In this document: positions 8,571-17,506 of the stretch, in pieces
Layout: every line of letters starts with the position of its first letter
How positions within the stretch are numbered: position 1 is the first letter of the stretch
Assembly (NCBI GenBank): GCA_002320775.1
Contig: DCKY01000221.1
Coordinates: 1-29,929 of the forward strand
Source of the DNA: Planctomycetes bacterium UBA1662
GTDB taxonomy: Bacteria > Planctomycetota > UBA8108
Length of the DNA: 29,929 bases
Direction of reading: 5' to 3'
Made by a program: the position numbers and the translations under genes
The notes under the pieces: model-generated
What the model saw: the letters and a program-made list of their open reading frames with translations, nothing else
What the model was told of the DNA's origin: nothing
The model's database searches: none

Positions 8571-10232
8571 ATGAACGATTCACAGGCTGCCCCCGAAGAC
8601 GAAGTGGACCTCATGAAGGAGATTATCTCACTGTGCAAGCAGCGAGGTTTCATTTTCCAATCCAGTGAGATTTATGGGGGACTCAAGAGTTGTTACGATT
8701 ACGGCCCGTTGGGCGCCGAACTCAAGCGCAACATCATGAATGAGTGGTGGCGGGCGATGGTGCACGAGCGAGAGGATGTCGTGGGCCTCGATGCCTCGAT
8801 CATCATGCATACGGATGTCTGGAAGGCCTCCGGGCATCTCGCAGGCTTCGCCGATCCCCTGGTCGATTGCCTGGTCAGCAAGGAACGGTTTCGAGCGGAC
8901 AATGCTCCCCGCCCCGAGCCGGGGGCTGAGCTGACGTTGACCTGCTCCGACAAGGGCCAGGCGAAGGTCTACCAGAAGGCCATCCAGGAGCGTTTCGGTG
9001 TCGAGCTGAAGCGCGGCGGCAAAACCCTGCAGGGGCTGAAGGTGATCGATGAAGAGACCTTCGGCTTTTTCCCGGACGATTCCGGGGACGCGGCCGAAAG
9101 TTTTCCCTACCGGGGCTATGTGAGCCCGGAGATCGGCAGTCCCTTCCTGAGCGACGAGCGGCAGTTCAACCTCATGTTTCGCACCAGCCTCGGACCGGTC
9201 GATCCGGTCCAGCAACTGGCGAAGGCCATCGAGGGCAAGGCTCTTTCCCAGGATGAGGCCCGGGAGCTCATCGAGCAGAAGATCGGCGAGAACGCCGTCT
9301 ACCTGAGGCCCGAAACCGCACAGGCGATGTTCGTTCAATTCGCCAACATCCAGCAGGCGTTATCCCTCAAGGTGCCTTTCGGTATCGCCCAGATGGGGAA
9401 ATCCTTCCGTAACGAAATCACGGTAGAGCATTTCATCTTCAGGTCCTGCGAGTTCGAGCAGATGGAGATGGAGTATTTCGTCGAGCCGGGGACGCAGAAG
9501 GAGGCGCTGGATTTCTGGAAGGATAAGCGCCTGAGGTGGTACCAGCACTACGCCAACGACCCGTCGAAGTTCCGTCTTCGCCAGCATGAACCGGACGAGC
9601 TCGCCCACTATGCCGATGACTGCTATGACATCGAGTACGAATATCCCTGGGGCTGGGGGGAGCTTGAAGGGATCGCGAGCCGTACCGACTACGATCTCAA
9701 GAAACATTCCGAGAATTCCGGGGTGCGGCTGACCTATTTCGACCAGGAGAAGGACAACCCGGAGACGGGCAAGAAGGGCGTCCACTATACCCCCTATGTG
9801 GTTGAGCCGGCGGCCGGCGCTACGAGGACCACACTCATGTATCTCCTCGACGCCTTCTGCTACGACAGTCCAAGGCCCGATGCCAAGGGCAACGTGAAGA
9901 CCCGCCGGGTGCTCAAGCTGCACCCCCGCCTGGCGCCCTACAAGGTTGCCGTGCTGCCGCTGGTGAAGCGGGATGGAATGCCCGAGCTTGCCCGGGAGAT
10001 CGTGCAGCAGTTCTTCAACTCCGGCATCAATGCGAAATACGATGAACAGCACCAGGTTGGAAAGCGCTACGCGCGTCACGACGAGGTGGGTACGCCCTAT
10101 TGCCTGACCGTGGATGGCCAGTCTCTCGAAGATGGAACAGTTACCATTCGCGATCGTGACACTACGGAGCAGGAGCGCATCAAGATCGATGAGGCCCTGC
10201 AGGTGGTGGCTGGCCGGCTGGCTGAGTCTTGA
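8571..10232 (+). CDS. glyS: Glycyl-tRNA synthetase (dimeric, class II type)
   Basis: This 553-residue enzyme charges tRNA-Gly with glycine in the cytoplasm. It is the single-chain homodimeric type, not the alpha2-beta2 type. The N-terminus has the diagnostic FQSSEIYGGLKSCYDYGPLG (about 29-48). Class II motif 2 is GKSFRNE (276-282). Motif 3 lies in the EPAAGATRT stretch near residue 412. GIASRTDYDLKKH near 366 and the C-terminal anticodon-binding domain (about 450-550, starting RLAPYKVAVLPLV) are also present. The length fits the family. I chose the ATG at 8571, preceded by GAGG with a five-base spacer, over an in-frame TTG at 8553. It is the first gene of a four-gene operon, and scpA starts 14 bp after its stop. 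Confidence 0.97.
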   Translation: MNDSQAAPEDEVDLMKEIISLCKQRGFIFQSSEIYGGLKSCYDYGPLGAELKRNIMNEWWRAMVHEREDVVGLDASIIMHTDVWKASGHLAGFADPLVDCLVSKERFRADNAPRPEPGAELTLTCSDKGQAKVYQKAIQERFGVELKRGGKTLQGLKVIDEETFGFFPDDSGDAAESFPYRGYVSPEIGSPFLSDERQFNLMFRTSLGPVDPVQQLAKAIEGKALSQDEARELIEQKIGENAVYLRPETAQAMFVQFANIQQALSLKVPFGIAQMGKSFRNEITVEHFIFRSCEFEQMEMEYFVEPGTQKEALDFWKDKRLRWYQHYANDPSKFRLRQHEPDELAHYADDCYDIEYEYPWGWGELEGIASRTDYDLKKHSENSGVRLTYFDQEKDNPETGKKGVHYTPYVVEPAAGATRTTLMYLLDAFCYDSPRPDAKGNVKTRRVLKLHPRLAPYKVAVLPLVKRDGMPELAREIVQQFFNSGINAKYDEQHQVGKRYARHDEVGTPYCLTVDGQSLEDGTVTIRDRDTTEQERIKIDEALQVVAGRLAES

Positions 10233-10246
10233 CAGGAAAACAATCG

Positions 10247-11152
10247 ATGGCCGACCCTCACCCGGACTTTCGCGCAACGGTAGAGACCTACAGTGGTCCG
10301 CTTGACCTGCTGCTCTATCTCATCAGGAAGGACGAGGTCGATGTGTTCGACATACCCGTTTCCCGGGTGATCGAGCAATATCACGAGCACCTCGATTTTC
10401 TGCGAGATATCGATCCCAATGTCTCCGGCGAGTTTCTCGTCATGGCCGCGCGCCTCATGGAGGTCAAGAGCAAGTTGCTGCTGCCGCGCGAGGTGCTTGA
10501 AGATGAAGACGAGGAATACGAGGACCCCCGCCTGGAGCTGGTAAAGCAGCTCCTGGAGTACAAGAAATTCAAGGAGCGCGCGCTGCTGCTTGAGAAGAAG
10601 ATGGATTCGCACAAGCGGCGCTACGTGCGGCCCCGACAGGCCCTCGACATTGATGCTGAAGAGGTGACGGAGCCGCTGCCGCTTGGCAACACCGATGTCT
10701 GGGATCTCCTCACGGCATTCCATCGGATCCAGCTCGTGATCGCACAGCGCGTCCCTCACGAGGTGATGCTCGAAGACCGTCCGATCGAGGATTTCATCGG
10801 CGAGGTGAAAGAGCTTCTCCGGGCGGCTCCGGATGGAGGTTGTCTCTTTGAGGACCTGTTCCAGGGGGCCCGGACGAGAGGCGAGGCCATCGGCTACTTC
10901 ATCGCAGTCCTCGAGCTGGCCAAGGAGCACATCCTCACCCTTGCCCAGGATGAGACCGGGTCTGAGATTCGGGTTCAGCGCCGCACAGATGAGGACATCG
11001 AGCGCCTCCAGGCCGAGGATAGCGAGTCCGCCGAGTCGGAGCCGGCCGAGGAACATCTGCTTCGGGGCGAAGGCGAGGCGGCTCTTGCGGAAGACCGCGA
11101 TGGGGCGAGCGGCGCTGAGGTCGCGGCGAATGAAGGTGGGGAGCCCGAATGA
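10247..11152 (+). CDS. scpA: Segregation and condensation protein A
   Basis: This 301-residue kleisin subunit of the SMC-ScpAB condensin complex links the SMC ATPase heads during chromosome compaction. The N-terminal SMC-binding domain is clear (GPLDLLLYLIRKDEVDVFDI, residues 17-36), with the helix MAARLMEVKSKLLLPRE following at about 66. The winged-helix part that contacts the other SMC head lies near 200-245. The last 55 or so residues are a very acidic, low-complexity extension rich in Glu and Ala, longer than usual. The ATG at 10247 is preferred to a TTG at 10229 that overlaps the glyS stop. Its own stop overlaps the fmt start (ATGA). No scpB follows, although the two genes are commonly adjacent, so scpB must lie elsewhere. 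Confidence 0.94.
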   Translation: MADPHPDFRATVETYSGPLDLLLYLIRKDEVDVFDIPVSRVIEQYHEHLDFLRDIDPNVSGEFLVMAARLMEVKSKLLLPREVLEDEDEEYEDPRLELVKQLLEYKKFKERALLLEKKMDSHKRRYVRPRQALDIDAEEVTEPLPLGNTDVWDLLTAFHRIQLVIAQRVPHEVMLEDRPIEDFIGEVKELLRAAPDGGCLFEDLFQGARTRGEAIGYFIAVLELAKEHILTLAQDETGSEIRVQRRTDEDIERLQAEDSESAESEPAEEHLLRGEGEAALAEDRDGASGAEVAANEGGEPE

Positions 11153-12123
11153 AGGTCGCTCTTCTTGCCTCGGGGCCTTTCGCGATTCCCGCGCTGGAAG
11201 CCCTCCATGCCGGCGGGCCGGATTTCGAGCTCTGCGATGTCATCAGCCGCCCTGACAGACCTGCGGGCCGAGGCCGCCAGCTGCGTCCGAACCCCGTAAA
11301 GTCGCGGGCTCTCGAGCTGGGACTCGATTGCCGCACCCCGGCGTCGGTGAATACCGCCGAGTTTTGCAAGGAGCTGGAGGCCCGGACCCCGGATGCCTTC
11401 ATCGTCGCCGACTACGGTGAAATTCTTAGAGAGGAGGTTCTCTCTCTGCCGCCGCTGGGCGCCTTCAACCTGCATGCCTCGATCCTGCCGGCCTATCGCG
11501 GCGCGGCGCCGGTGGTCCACGCCCTGTTGGGAGGAGAGGCCGAAACGGGGGTGACGCTGTTTCGGATCGAGCTTGGGCTTGATAGCGGCCCGGTGCTGGC
11601 CTGCTCGCGAACGATGATCGATCCCGCGGAGACGGCTGCCGAGCTCGAAGGAAGACTCTCTCTGCTCTCTGCTGACCTGCTGCTCAAGCAGCTTCCGCTC
11701 CTGGCGGGAGGAGAGGCCGTGGAAATGGTTCAGGACGAGACCTTGGCGACCCGGGCGCCCAAGCTGAAAAAAAGCGATGGGCTCATCGATTGGAATCGGC
11801 CGCCGGTCGGCGTACATGACCTGGTCCGCGCGATGAACCCCTGGCCCCTGGCCCATGGGTTCTTCTCTCCCTTGCAGGGAAAGGCGAAGAGGGTCAGCAT
11901 TCTTCGCTCGGCGCCGTGTGACAAGGACACGCCTTTTTCGGACCCGGGGGTCGTGTGCGGAGTCGATGCCGAGAGCTTCTCAGTTTCCTGCTCCGGCGGC
12001 GCTCTTCGGATCCTTGAATTGCAGCGAGAAGGAAAGCCCGCCATGGATACGGCGGCTTATATGCGCGGCAACCCGATTGAGCCGGGGGACCGCTTTGAGC
12101 AAACTTTGGAGAAGGGGCCATGA
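11149..12123 (+). CDS. fmt: Methionyl-tRNA formyltransferase
   Basis: This 324-residue enzyme formylates Met-tRNAfMet using 10-formyltetrahydrofolate, a step of bacterial translation initiation. The catalytic residues are readable: Asn107 and His109 in FNLHASILPAYRGAAP, and Asp145 in GLDSGPVL. The N-terminal SRPDRPAGRG segment (33-42) is conserved in the family, and the C-terminal tRNA-binding domain follows from about residue 210. The length is normal. The start overlaps the scpA stop and the stop overlaps the rsmB start, both as ATGA, which indicates translational coupling. fmt next to rsmB is a common bacterial arrangement; def (peptide deformylase), often with them, is not in this window. 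Confidence 0.97.
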   Translation: MKVALLASGPFAIPALEALHAGGPDFELCDVISRPDRPAGRGRQLRPNPVKSRALELGLDCRTPASVNTAEFCKELEARTPDAFIVADYGEILREEVLSLPPLGAFNLHASILPAYRGAAPVVHALLGGEAETGVTLFRIELGLDSGPVLACSRTMIDPAETAAELEGRLSLLSADLLLKQLPLLAGGEAVEMVQDETLATRAPKLKKSDGLIDWNRPPVGVHDLVRAMNPWPLAHGFFSPLQGKAKRVSILRSAPCDKDTPFSDPGVVCGVDAESFSVSCSGGALRILELQREGKPAMDTAAYMRGNPIEPGDRFEQTLEKGP

Positions 12124-13535
12124 ACGAAGAGTCTCGCCAGGAGCCTCCGGCGAAGGAATACGCCGCGGTGCGAAAGGCTGCGCTTGAGCTGTTGTGTGAA
12201 GCCGAGAGCGGTGGGCGGTTTGTCGATGAGCTGTTGTCGGAGCGCATTGGCGGCTTCGAGCGTCGTGACCGGCATCTTCTGCAGGAGATCTCCTATGGAG
12301 CGCTTCGTCACCAGAATACGCTCGACCGGCTTTTGAAGCTCTACGTCAAGCTGCCGATGGATCGCCAGACCGCGGCGGTGCGCTGGGCGTTGCGGCTGGG
12401 CTCCTACCAGCTGGTCTACCTCAACCGCGTTCCCGCGCATGCCGCGGTGAATCAGACCCTCGAGGGCATGAAGGTTCTCGAGGGAGCCGGAAGAAAGAAC
12501 GTAGGTTTCGTCAACGCGGTACTCCATCGACTTATCGCTGACATTACCAGGAAGACGACCGAGGAGCCGCCTGAGGCCGACGACCCCAGCATCCTGCCCT
12601 CGCGGGGAGGTTACTGCCACTTCAGCCGTCCGGTGCTGCCCCTGGTCCGGCTCGATCTTGTCGACCACCTGAGCGTCAAGTATTCCTATCCCCGCTGGCT
12701 GGTGAAGACCTGGATCTCCCGCTTTGGAGCCCAGGAGGCGAGGGCCCTGCTGGTTGCCGGGAATCGTACTCCGCGCCTGTGCGCCCGGGTGACCGCCCAC
12801 GCTCCGCCGGATGCCGAGGTCATCGCGGCGTTGGGGCAGGAAGGCTTCGAGGTTGAAGCAGGGCCGCAGGAGCGGACAATTCTTTTTGCCGGTGGCGGCC
12901 CCGGGCCCTCGGAGGCCCTGCAGAAGGGCTGGATCCAGTTCCAGGACCTGACCGCTATCCAGGCCGGCGCCGCCCTGGCTCCGCCGTCCGGCGCCAGGGT
13001 GCTGGACCTGTGTTCGGCGCCCGGGGGGAAGTCGGCCCAACTGCTCGAAGGCCTGGGAGATGGGGGTTCCCTGCTGGCGACCGATCGCAGCGAGTCACGG
13101 CTGGCGCTGGTGGAGTCCAACCTCTCGCGCCTCGAGGGCGCCTGGAAGACGGCTGTCGTGCCCGCGGAACCGGAGGCGATTGACCTGGGGGAGAGCTTTA
13201 CCCATATCCTCGTTGATGCCCCCTGCTCGAATACCGGGGTGCTTGGCAGGCGTCCGGAGGCGCGTTGGCGGGTACGGCGCGAGGACCTCGACTCTCTGTC
13301 CTCCCTGCAGGATGGGCTGCTCGATGCCGCCGTTCGGCATCTTGGTCCCGGCGGACGCCTGGTCTATTCAACCTGTTCGATCGAGCCGCAGGAGAACGAG
13401 GAGCGCGTGGCCGCGCTGCTGCGCCGCCATCCATCCCTGGTCGAGCTTGAAACCCGGCTCTTTCTCCCGCATCGCGTCGATGCCGATGGAGGCTATTACA
13501 GCCTGCTTCGCAATTCGCCCTCGAAAGAGAGCTGA
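12120..13535 (+). CDS. rsmB: 16S rRNA (cytosine-967-C5)-methyltransferase
   Basis: A 471-residue SAM-dependent RNA methyltransferase. The N-terminal NusB-like RNA-binding domain covers about 10-145 (RKAALELLCEAE, EISYGALRHQNTLDRLL, RVPAHAAVNQTLE). The catalytic domain has motif I LDLCSAPGGKSAQLL (from about 295), the DAPCSNTG motif with Cys369, and the YSTCSIEPQENEE motif with Cys419, the two cysteines expected of RNA m5C methyltransferases. The combination of NusB-like domain and m5C methyltransferase is specific for RsmB (Sun). It is the last gene of the glyS operon. The next gene is convergent, with only 8 bp between the stops and no evident terminator. Confidence 0.95.
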   Translation: MNEESRQEPPAKEYAAVRKAALELLCEAESGGRFVDELLSERIGGFERRDRHLLQEISYGALRHQNTLDRLLKLYVKLPMDRQTAAVRWALRLGSYQLVYLNRVPAHAAVNQTLEGMKVLEGAGRKNVGFVNAVLHRLIADITRKTTEEPPEADDPSILPSRGGYCHFSRPVLPLVRLDLVDHLSVKYSYPRWLVKTWISRFGAQEARALLVAGNRTPRLCARVTAHAPPDAEVIAALGQEGFEVEAGPQERTILFAGGGPGPSEALQKGWIQFQDLTAIQAGAALAPPSGARVLDLCSAPGGKSAQLLEGLGDGGSLLATDRSESRLALVESNLSRLEGAWKTAVVPAEPEAIDLGESFTHILVDAPCSNTGVLGRRPEARWRVRREDLDSLSSLQDGLLDAAVRHLGPGGRLVYSTCSIEPQENEERVAALLRRHPSLVELETRLFLPHRVDADGGYYSLLRNSPSKES

Positions 13536-13543
13536 GCAACGGT

Positions 13544-15016
13544 CTATTCCCGCGGCCTTTTCTTCAGTTCCCGGAGGGCCTCGGCCTCGGGGAGCGAACC
13601 ATAGGCTTCGTCGAGAGGGAAGCAGCCGCTGACAAGGCCGCCGCGCGGGGCGGTGGTGCAGTCGCTGAAGGTCCGGCAGATGCGCTTGCGCGCAAGCTCG
13701 CCGCGTTCGAGCGTATCGGCTGGCAGGTCAGGGTAGCTCAGGGCCATGCGGCCTATGCCGACGAGGTCCATCCATCCGTCGCGAACAAGGCCCTGGGCGA
13801 CATGAGGGAGGTACTCCTGCAGGTAGGAGAGAGCCGAGCCGGCCACCACCATCCCGGGGAATTTTTGCTTGAGGGCGCGAGTCGCCTGCAGGTGCCGGGA
13901 GACGCTTCGGAGGGGATCCTCCGGCGGCAGGTAGCCGTCCGATGGCGGGTAGAGAGCCGGTCTCTGCAGGTGGGGGTTGTAATACGGGCTTCCGCCGGAG
14001 AGGTTGACGAGCCGAATGCCGAGCTCCTCGAGCTGCTCCAGGAAGGCGTGCCCTTCCGAGAGATCCTGCTCAACAGGATTGGCCATGTCGACCCCGAACC
14101 CAAGGTGATAGGGCTCTCCCTCAGGGTAATGTTCCGGGACACCCTCCTCACCCTCGCCGCCCTGGCGGAAGGGAATGCTGTCGAAAACACTGACCCTTAC
14201 CGCGACATGAAGGCCCGGGGCCTCCCGCCGGATTCCGCTGACGATCTCGCGCAGAATCCGGGTGCGATTTTCAAGCGAACCGCCGTAGGGCCCGGGCCGT
14301 GTATGGGCCCCGAGAAATTCATGCAGGAGATAGCCATGGCAGTGCTTGATGTCGACAAAGTCAAAGCCGAGCTCCCTGGCGCGGACGGCGCCCGCGATGA
14401 AGCTCTCAATGAGAGCTTCGATCTCGGAGTCGTCGAGGATCGCCGAATCGTCTGTAACGCCAACGCGCGCATCCAGCAGCGGGTGACGAAAGGCAATCCT
14501 TGGTTGGAGGCCTCCGTCTTTTCCTGGCCGGGCGAATCGTCCCGAGTGGGTGAGCTGGAGTCCGGCAATGGGCTCCGAGGTCGAACCGAAACGATCGCGG
14601 TGAGCCTCGATGAGCACATCGCGGAGCCTCTCCAGGCCGGCCAAGGTGTGCTCGGCGATGACCAGCTGGTTGGGGTTCGCGCGCCCCTCCGCTTCCACGG
14701 CGACCGCCTCCCCTCCCCAGATCAGCTGGGCGCCGCTGAGCCCGAAGCGCCGCCAGCGCCGCAGGGTGAGCTCCCCCGGGTTGCCGTCCTCGGTGCCATC
14801 CCAGCCCTCCATGGGCTGTATCATCCAGCGGTTTGAGGCGGTTTTCCCGCAGATTTCCAGATCTTTCGCCAGGGGGGATTCGGGAGCGCGGAGGATTTCG
14901 TTGTCGACCGGGACCTCCGGGCAGAGTTTGTGAAGATGCCCGCGAAAGCTGTCGACGCTGCGATGGGAGCCTACGCGGGTATAGCGCGAATAGCTTGAGC
15001 TGGGGTCTGGGGTCAT
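13544..15016 (-). CDS. Old Yellow Enzyme-family NADH:flavin oxidoreductase
   Basis: A 490-residue protein with the FMN-binding TIM barrel of the OYE/2,4-dienoyl-CoA reductase family. The diagnostic strings are LTHSGRFARPG, KHCHGYLLHEFLGAHTRPG and YGGSLENRTRILREIV, and LVGIGRMALSYPDLP lies near the end of the barrel. Such enzymes reduce activated C=C bonds with NAD(P)H. The C-terminus carries Cys447, Cys453 and Cys465, which recall the Fe-S site of 2,4-dienoyl-CoA reductase. The CxxCxxxC spacing is not kept and no FAD/NAD domain follows, so the cluster may be degenerate. Length is above the roughly 360 residues of plain OYEs because of an N-terminal extension of about 60 residues and internal insertions. 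It is transcribed singly, convergent with rsmB and divergent from the SDR gene. Substrate unknown. Confidence 0.9.
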   Translation of the reverse strand: MTPDPSSSYSRYTRVGSHRSVDSFRGHLHKLCPEVPVDNEILRAPESPLAKDLEICGKTASNRWMIQPMEGWDGTEDGNPGELTLRRWRRFGLSGAQLIWGGEAVAVEAEGRANPNQLVIAEHTLAGLERLRDVLIEAHRDRFGSTSEPIAGLQLTHSGRFARPGKDGGLQPRIAFRHPLLDARVGVTDDSAILDDSEIEALIESFIAGAVRARELGFDFVDIKHCHGYLLHEFLGAHTRPGPYGGSLENRTRILREIVSGIRREAPGLHVAVRVSVFDSIPFRQGGEGEEGVPEHYPEGEPYHLGFGVDMANPVEQDLSEGHAFLEQLEELGIRLVNLSGGSPYYNPHLQRPALYPPSDGYLPPEDPLRSVSRHLQATRALKQKFPGMVVAGSALSYLQEYLPHVAQGLVRDGWMDLVGIGRMALSYPDLPADTLERGELARKRICRTFSDCTTAPRGGLVSGCFPLDEAYGSLPEAEALRELKKRPRE

Positions 15017-15196
15017 GTTCAGGACGGAGCTTCCCGGCCGCAGGCGGCGGGGCCGGCGGTCTTGCCGGGGCTGGAGAATCGGATTTTACTTGCTGTAGTC
15101 ACTGGGGCCGCCAAGATCTGTTCGCTCGGAGGCCGGCAGGTTCTGCCTCCATCAGAATGAAAAAAATCAACTTGTCATTATTTTTCCGGAGGCGAG

Positions 15197-15964
15197 ATGA
15201 GTTTCAGAATCGAAGACAAGGTTGCCCTGGTCACCGGCGGCGGGCGAGACATTGGCCGGGCGTGCTGCCTGGAGCTGGCGGCAAACGGCGCGGATGTCGT
15301 GGTCAATTACCATTCCAGCTCTGAAGCGGCCCTCGAGACCGTTGCCGACATCGAAGCCCTCGGCCGCCGGGCTGTAGCGGTCAGGGCGGATGTAACGAAG
15401 CCCGATGACATCCTTGCGCTCAAAGAGGCCGCGGTTGATTTCGGCGCCGGGCGCGTTGACATCCTGGTCAATAACGCCGGCGGAATTATCCGCCGCGCCT
15501 TCCTGGCTGACCTCGACCCCGAGCTGCTCGCTGAGACGCTGCGGCTCAATTTCACCAGCGTGGCGCTGTTGTGCCAGGCGATTATTCCTGTCATGGCAGA
15601 GCATGGCGGAGGAAAGGTGATCAACATCTCCTCGATTGCCGGTCACAATGGAGGCGCGCCGACAACGCCTCACTACGGTCCGGCGAAGGCCGCGGTCTCG
15701 AACTTTGCCCGGACGCTTACCAAGGAATTCGGGGGGAGCAACATCCAGGTCAACAGCGTCGCGCCCGGGATTATCGACAATCGCTTTCACGAGGACCACA
15801 CTCCGCCGGAGATGTTTGAGAAGCTGGTGTCCGGCGTGCCTCTCGCCCGTGCGGGAACGAATGAGGATGTGGCCGGCGCGGTCGCGTTCCTCGCTTCACC
15901 GAATGCTGATTACATCAGCGGCGATGTCATTCATGTGAATGGCGGGCTGTATTTTGGCCAATAG
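15197..15964 (+). CDS. Short-chain dehydrogenase/reductase (FabG-like)
   Basis: A 255-residue classical SDR enzyme using NAD(P)H. The nucleotide-binding TGGGRDIG is at 13-20, NNAG at 92-95, the catalytic serine in NISSIAG at about 146, and the YxxxK pair is Tyr160/Lys164. The C-terminal SGDVIHVNGG is standard. FabG-type reductases reduce 3-oxoacyl-ACP, but many close relatives act on sugars or alcohols, and no other fatty-acid synthesis gene is nearby, so the substrate is open. The start ATG follows a strong GGAGG by four bases. The gene is divergent from the oxidoreductase gene, and the pseudouridine synthase gene starts 13 bp after its stop, so the two are probably co-transcribed. Confidence 0.93.
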   Translation: MSFRIEDKVALVTGGGRDIGRACCLELAANGADVVVNYHSSSEAALETVADIEALGRRAVAVRADVTKPDDILALKEAAVDFGAGRVDILVNNAGGIIRRAFLADLDPELLAETLRLNFTSVALLCQAIIPVMAEHGGGKVINISSIAGHNGGAPTTPHYGPAKAAVSNFARTLTKEFGGSNIQVNSVAPGIIDNRFHEDHTPPEMFEKLVSGVPLARAGTNEDVAGAVAFLASPNADYISGDVIHVNGGLYFGQ

Positions 15965-15977
15965 GCCCTCGCAAATC

Positions 15978-16718
15978 ATGGACCAGGAATTCGACCCACA
16001 AAGCATTCTCTTTCACGGCCACGGTCTCATCGCGGTTGATAAGCCTGTGGGTGTGCCGGTTCACCGTGGGACCGGCCACGACACGGGCCTGACCGATCTC
16101 CTCGGTGAATGGATCAGCCTCAACCCCGGGTGGCTCGATGTGCGCCCGGGGAAGAAGATCCATCCGATTCACCGCCTCGATCTGGAGGCCTCGGGGGCGC
16201 TGCTGCTTGCGGTCAAGACATCCGCTGCGCGCGCCGCGAAACGCGCCTTTGAGGCGCGCGCTGTATCGAAGACCTATCTCGCGCTCGTTGCCGGCCCGAT
16301 GGATTCGGTTGGCCAGCTGAAGGGGAAGATTCGCTCAAAGCTTCGCGGTAACTATCGCCACCTGCCGGCCAGCCTGAGTTACCGGCGCCTGCGAGGAGAT
16401 GAGAGGATGAGCCTGGTCGAGGTTCGGCCGGAGGGCGGTCGGACCCATCAGATCCGGGCCCTGATGGCCCGGGCGGGCCGTCCGCTTGTGGGAGACCTTC
16501 GCTACGGAAAGCCGAAGCCCTCGCAGCAATTCCGGGAGCGTTTCGGTGTGGACCATTTCCTGCTCCATTCCTGGCGGCTGGGGCTCCCTGAGGAGGTGAT
16601 GGGTCGTCCTCTGGATCTGGAGGCGCCGTTGCCGGCGGCTTTCCATTCTGTCATCGAGCAGAAGGGCTGGGGCGCTCTCGAGCAGGGTCCGGATGGAGAA
16701 TGGGAGCCCCGGGATTAG
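15978..16718 (+). CDS. RluA-family RNA pseudouridine synthase
   Basis: A 246-residue enzyme that isomerises uridine to pseudouridine in rRNA or tRNA. The family signature HRLDLEASG (65-73) contains the catalytic Asp68. GRTHQIRALMARAGRPLVGD and the following LRYG are the second RluA hallmark, and LIAVDKPVGVPVH lies at 17-29. No S4 RNA-binding domain precedes the catalytic domain, as in the shorter RluA and TruC types, so the target site (rRNA or tRNA position) cannot be told. The ATG at 15978 is chosen because it sits just after the SDR stop; no clear Shine-Dalgarno site is visible, and translation may depend on the upstream gene. Its stop overlaps the stop of the convergent M50-like gene by 4 bp. 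Confidence 0.92.
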   Translation: MDQEFDPQSILFHGHGLIAVDKPVGVPVHRGTGHDTGLTDLLGEWISLNPGWLDVRPGKKIHPIHRLDLEASGALLLAVKTSAARAAKRAFEARAVSKTYLALVAGPMDSVGQLKGKIRSKLRGNYRHLPASLSYRRLRGDERMSLVEVRPEGGRTHQIRALMARAGRPLVGDLRYGKPKPSQQFRERFGVDHFLLHSWRLGLPEEVMGRPLDLEAPLPAAFHSVIEQKGWGALEQGPDGEWEPRD

Positions 16719-17506
16719 GACGCGGGGAGGTCGAAGGTCTCGCTCTCGCGGACCATTTCCGGCACTGGGAGCTCATCTTCTGACTGGAGAACGTTTTTTA
16801 ATACCACGAGGAAGAAGACGAGGCAGGCTACCAGCCAGGCGGCGCCAACCACCTGCGGCTCGGCTCCGGTCAGCTGGGAGAAAGCCATGGCGTCGTTCTG
16901 GTTGAAGGCCGCCCCCTGGTCCGCAAGGATGTCCCAGTAGATATCGAAGATGGAATAGATGCAGGTAAAGGTCCCTATCGCGCGCAGCAGAAGGAGGCCG
17001 ATTGTCGATGGAGCCAGGAATCCGCAAAGGACAAAGGCGACCGCGAGGCCGGAGGCAAAGGTTCTGGAATAGGAGTCGCGGATAACCGTGGTGATGGCGG
17101 CGACGAGAATCAGGGTCAGCAGCCCGAAGACCAGGGGCACGAAATGCCGCGCCCGCGAGAGGTAGAGGATCATTCCTCCGACGAACATGCTGCCGAGGTA
17201 GCCTGCGGTAACGATCAGGGTCTCGCTGCCGCCCTCCGTTTCGCAGGCGCCGCCTTCGTCCGCAGTGATCAGGATCGAGATGATTTTACCGCCTGTAAAC
17301 AGAGCCATTATGCCGTGGCTGAGCTCATGGAAGAGGACAACCATGAGCTTGATGGGCTGCACCAGGGGGGAAGACCAGAGGTAGAAGACGAGGCAGGTCA
17401 ACACCACCTGGAGGGCCAGGTGGCTGACAGAAAACGGGCCGTTCTTACCGATGTTCGGAGGGTAAGCCGGGGGCGCATTGCCATAGTTGGTGATTTCGTG
17501 GGACAT
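16715..17506 (-). CDS. M50-like integral membrane metallopeptidase-family protein
   Basis: A 263-residue membrane protein with the zinc-binding HELSH motif (His60, Glu61, His64) at the start of a hydrophobic helix, followed by FTGGKI and later SAGYLGSM-like TAGYLGSMFVGG. This pattern fits the M50B-like family, which is related to site-2 proteases. About six hydrophobic stretches are visible (for example 32-46, 54-70, 107-125, 133-150 and 230-246). Known M50 enzymes cut substrates within the membrane; for this subfamily no substrate is established and I do not propose one. The ATG at 17506 is preferred to a TTG at 17539. The C-terminal tail is acidic. The gene stands alone, convergent with the pseudouridine synthase gene. 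Confidence 0.82.
   Translation of the reverse strand: MSHEITNYGNAPPAYPPNIGKNGPFSVSHLALQVVLTCLVFYLWSSPLVQPIKLMVVLFHELSHGIMALFTGGKIISILITADEGGACETEGGSETLIVTAGYLGSMFVGGMILYLSRARHFVPLVFGLLTLILVAAITTVIRDSYSRTFASGLAVAFVLCGFLAPSTIGLLLLRAIGTFTCIYSIFDIYWDILADQGAAFNQNDAMAFSQLTGAEPQVVGAAWLVACLVFFLVVLKNVLQSEDELPVPEMVRESETFDLPAS

Noticed and set aside
13802..14836. Plus-strand open frame opposite the Old Yellow Enzyme gene
   Set aside because: It is antisense to a strongly conserved enzyme and has no family motif or ribosome binding site.
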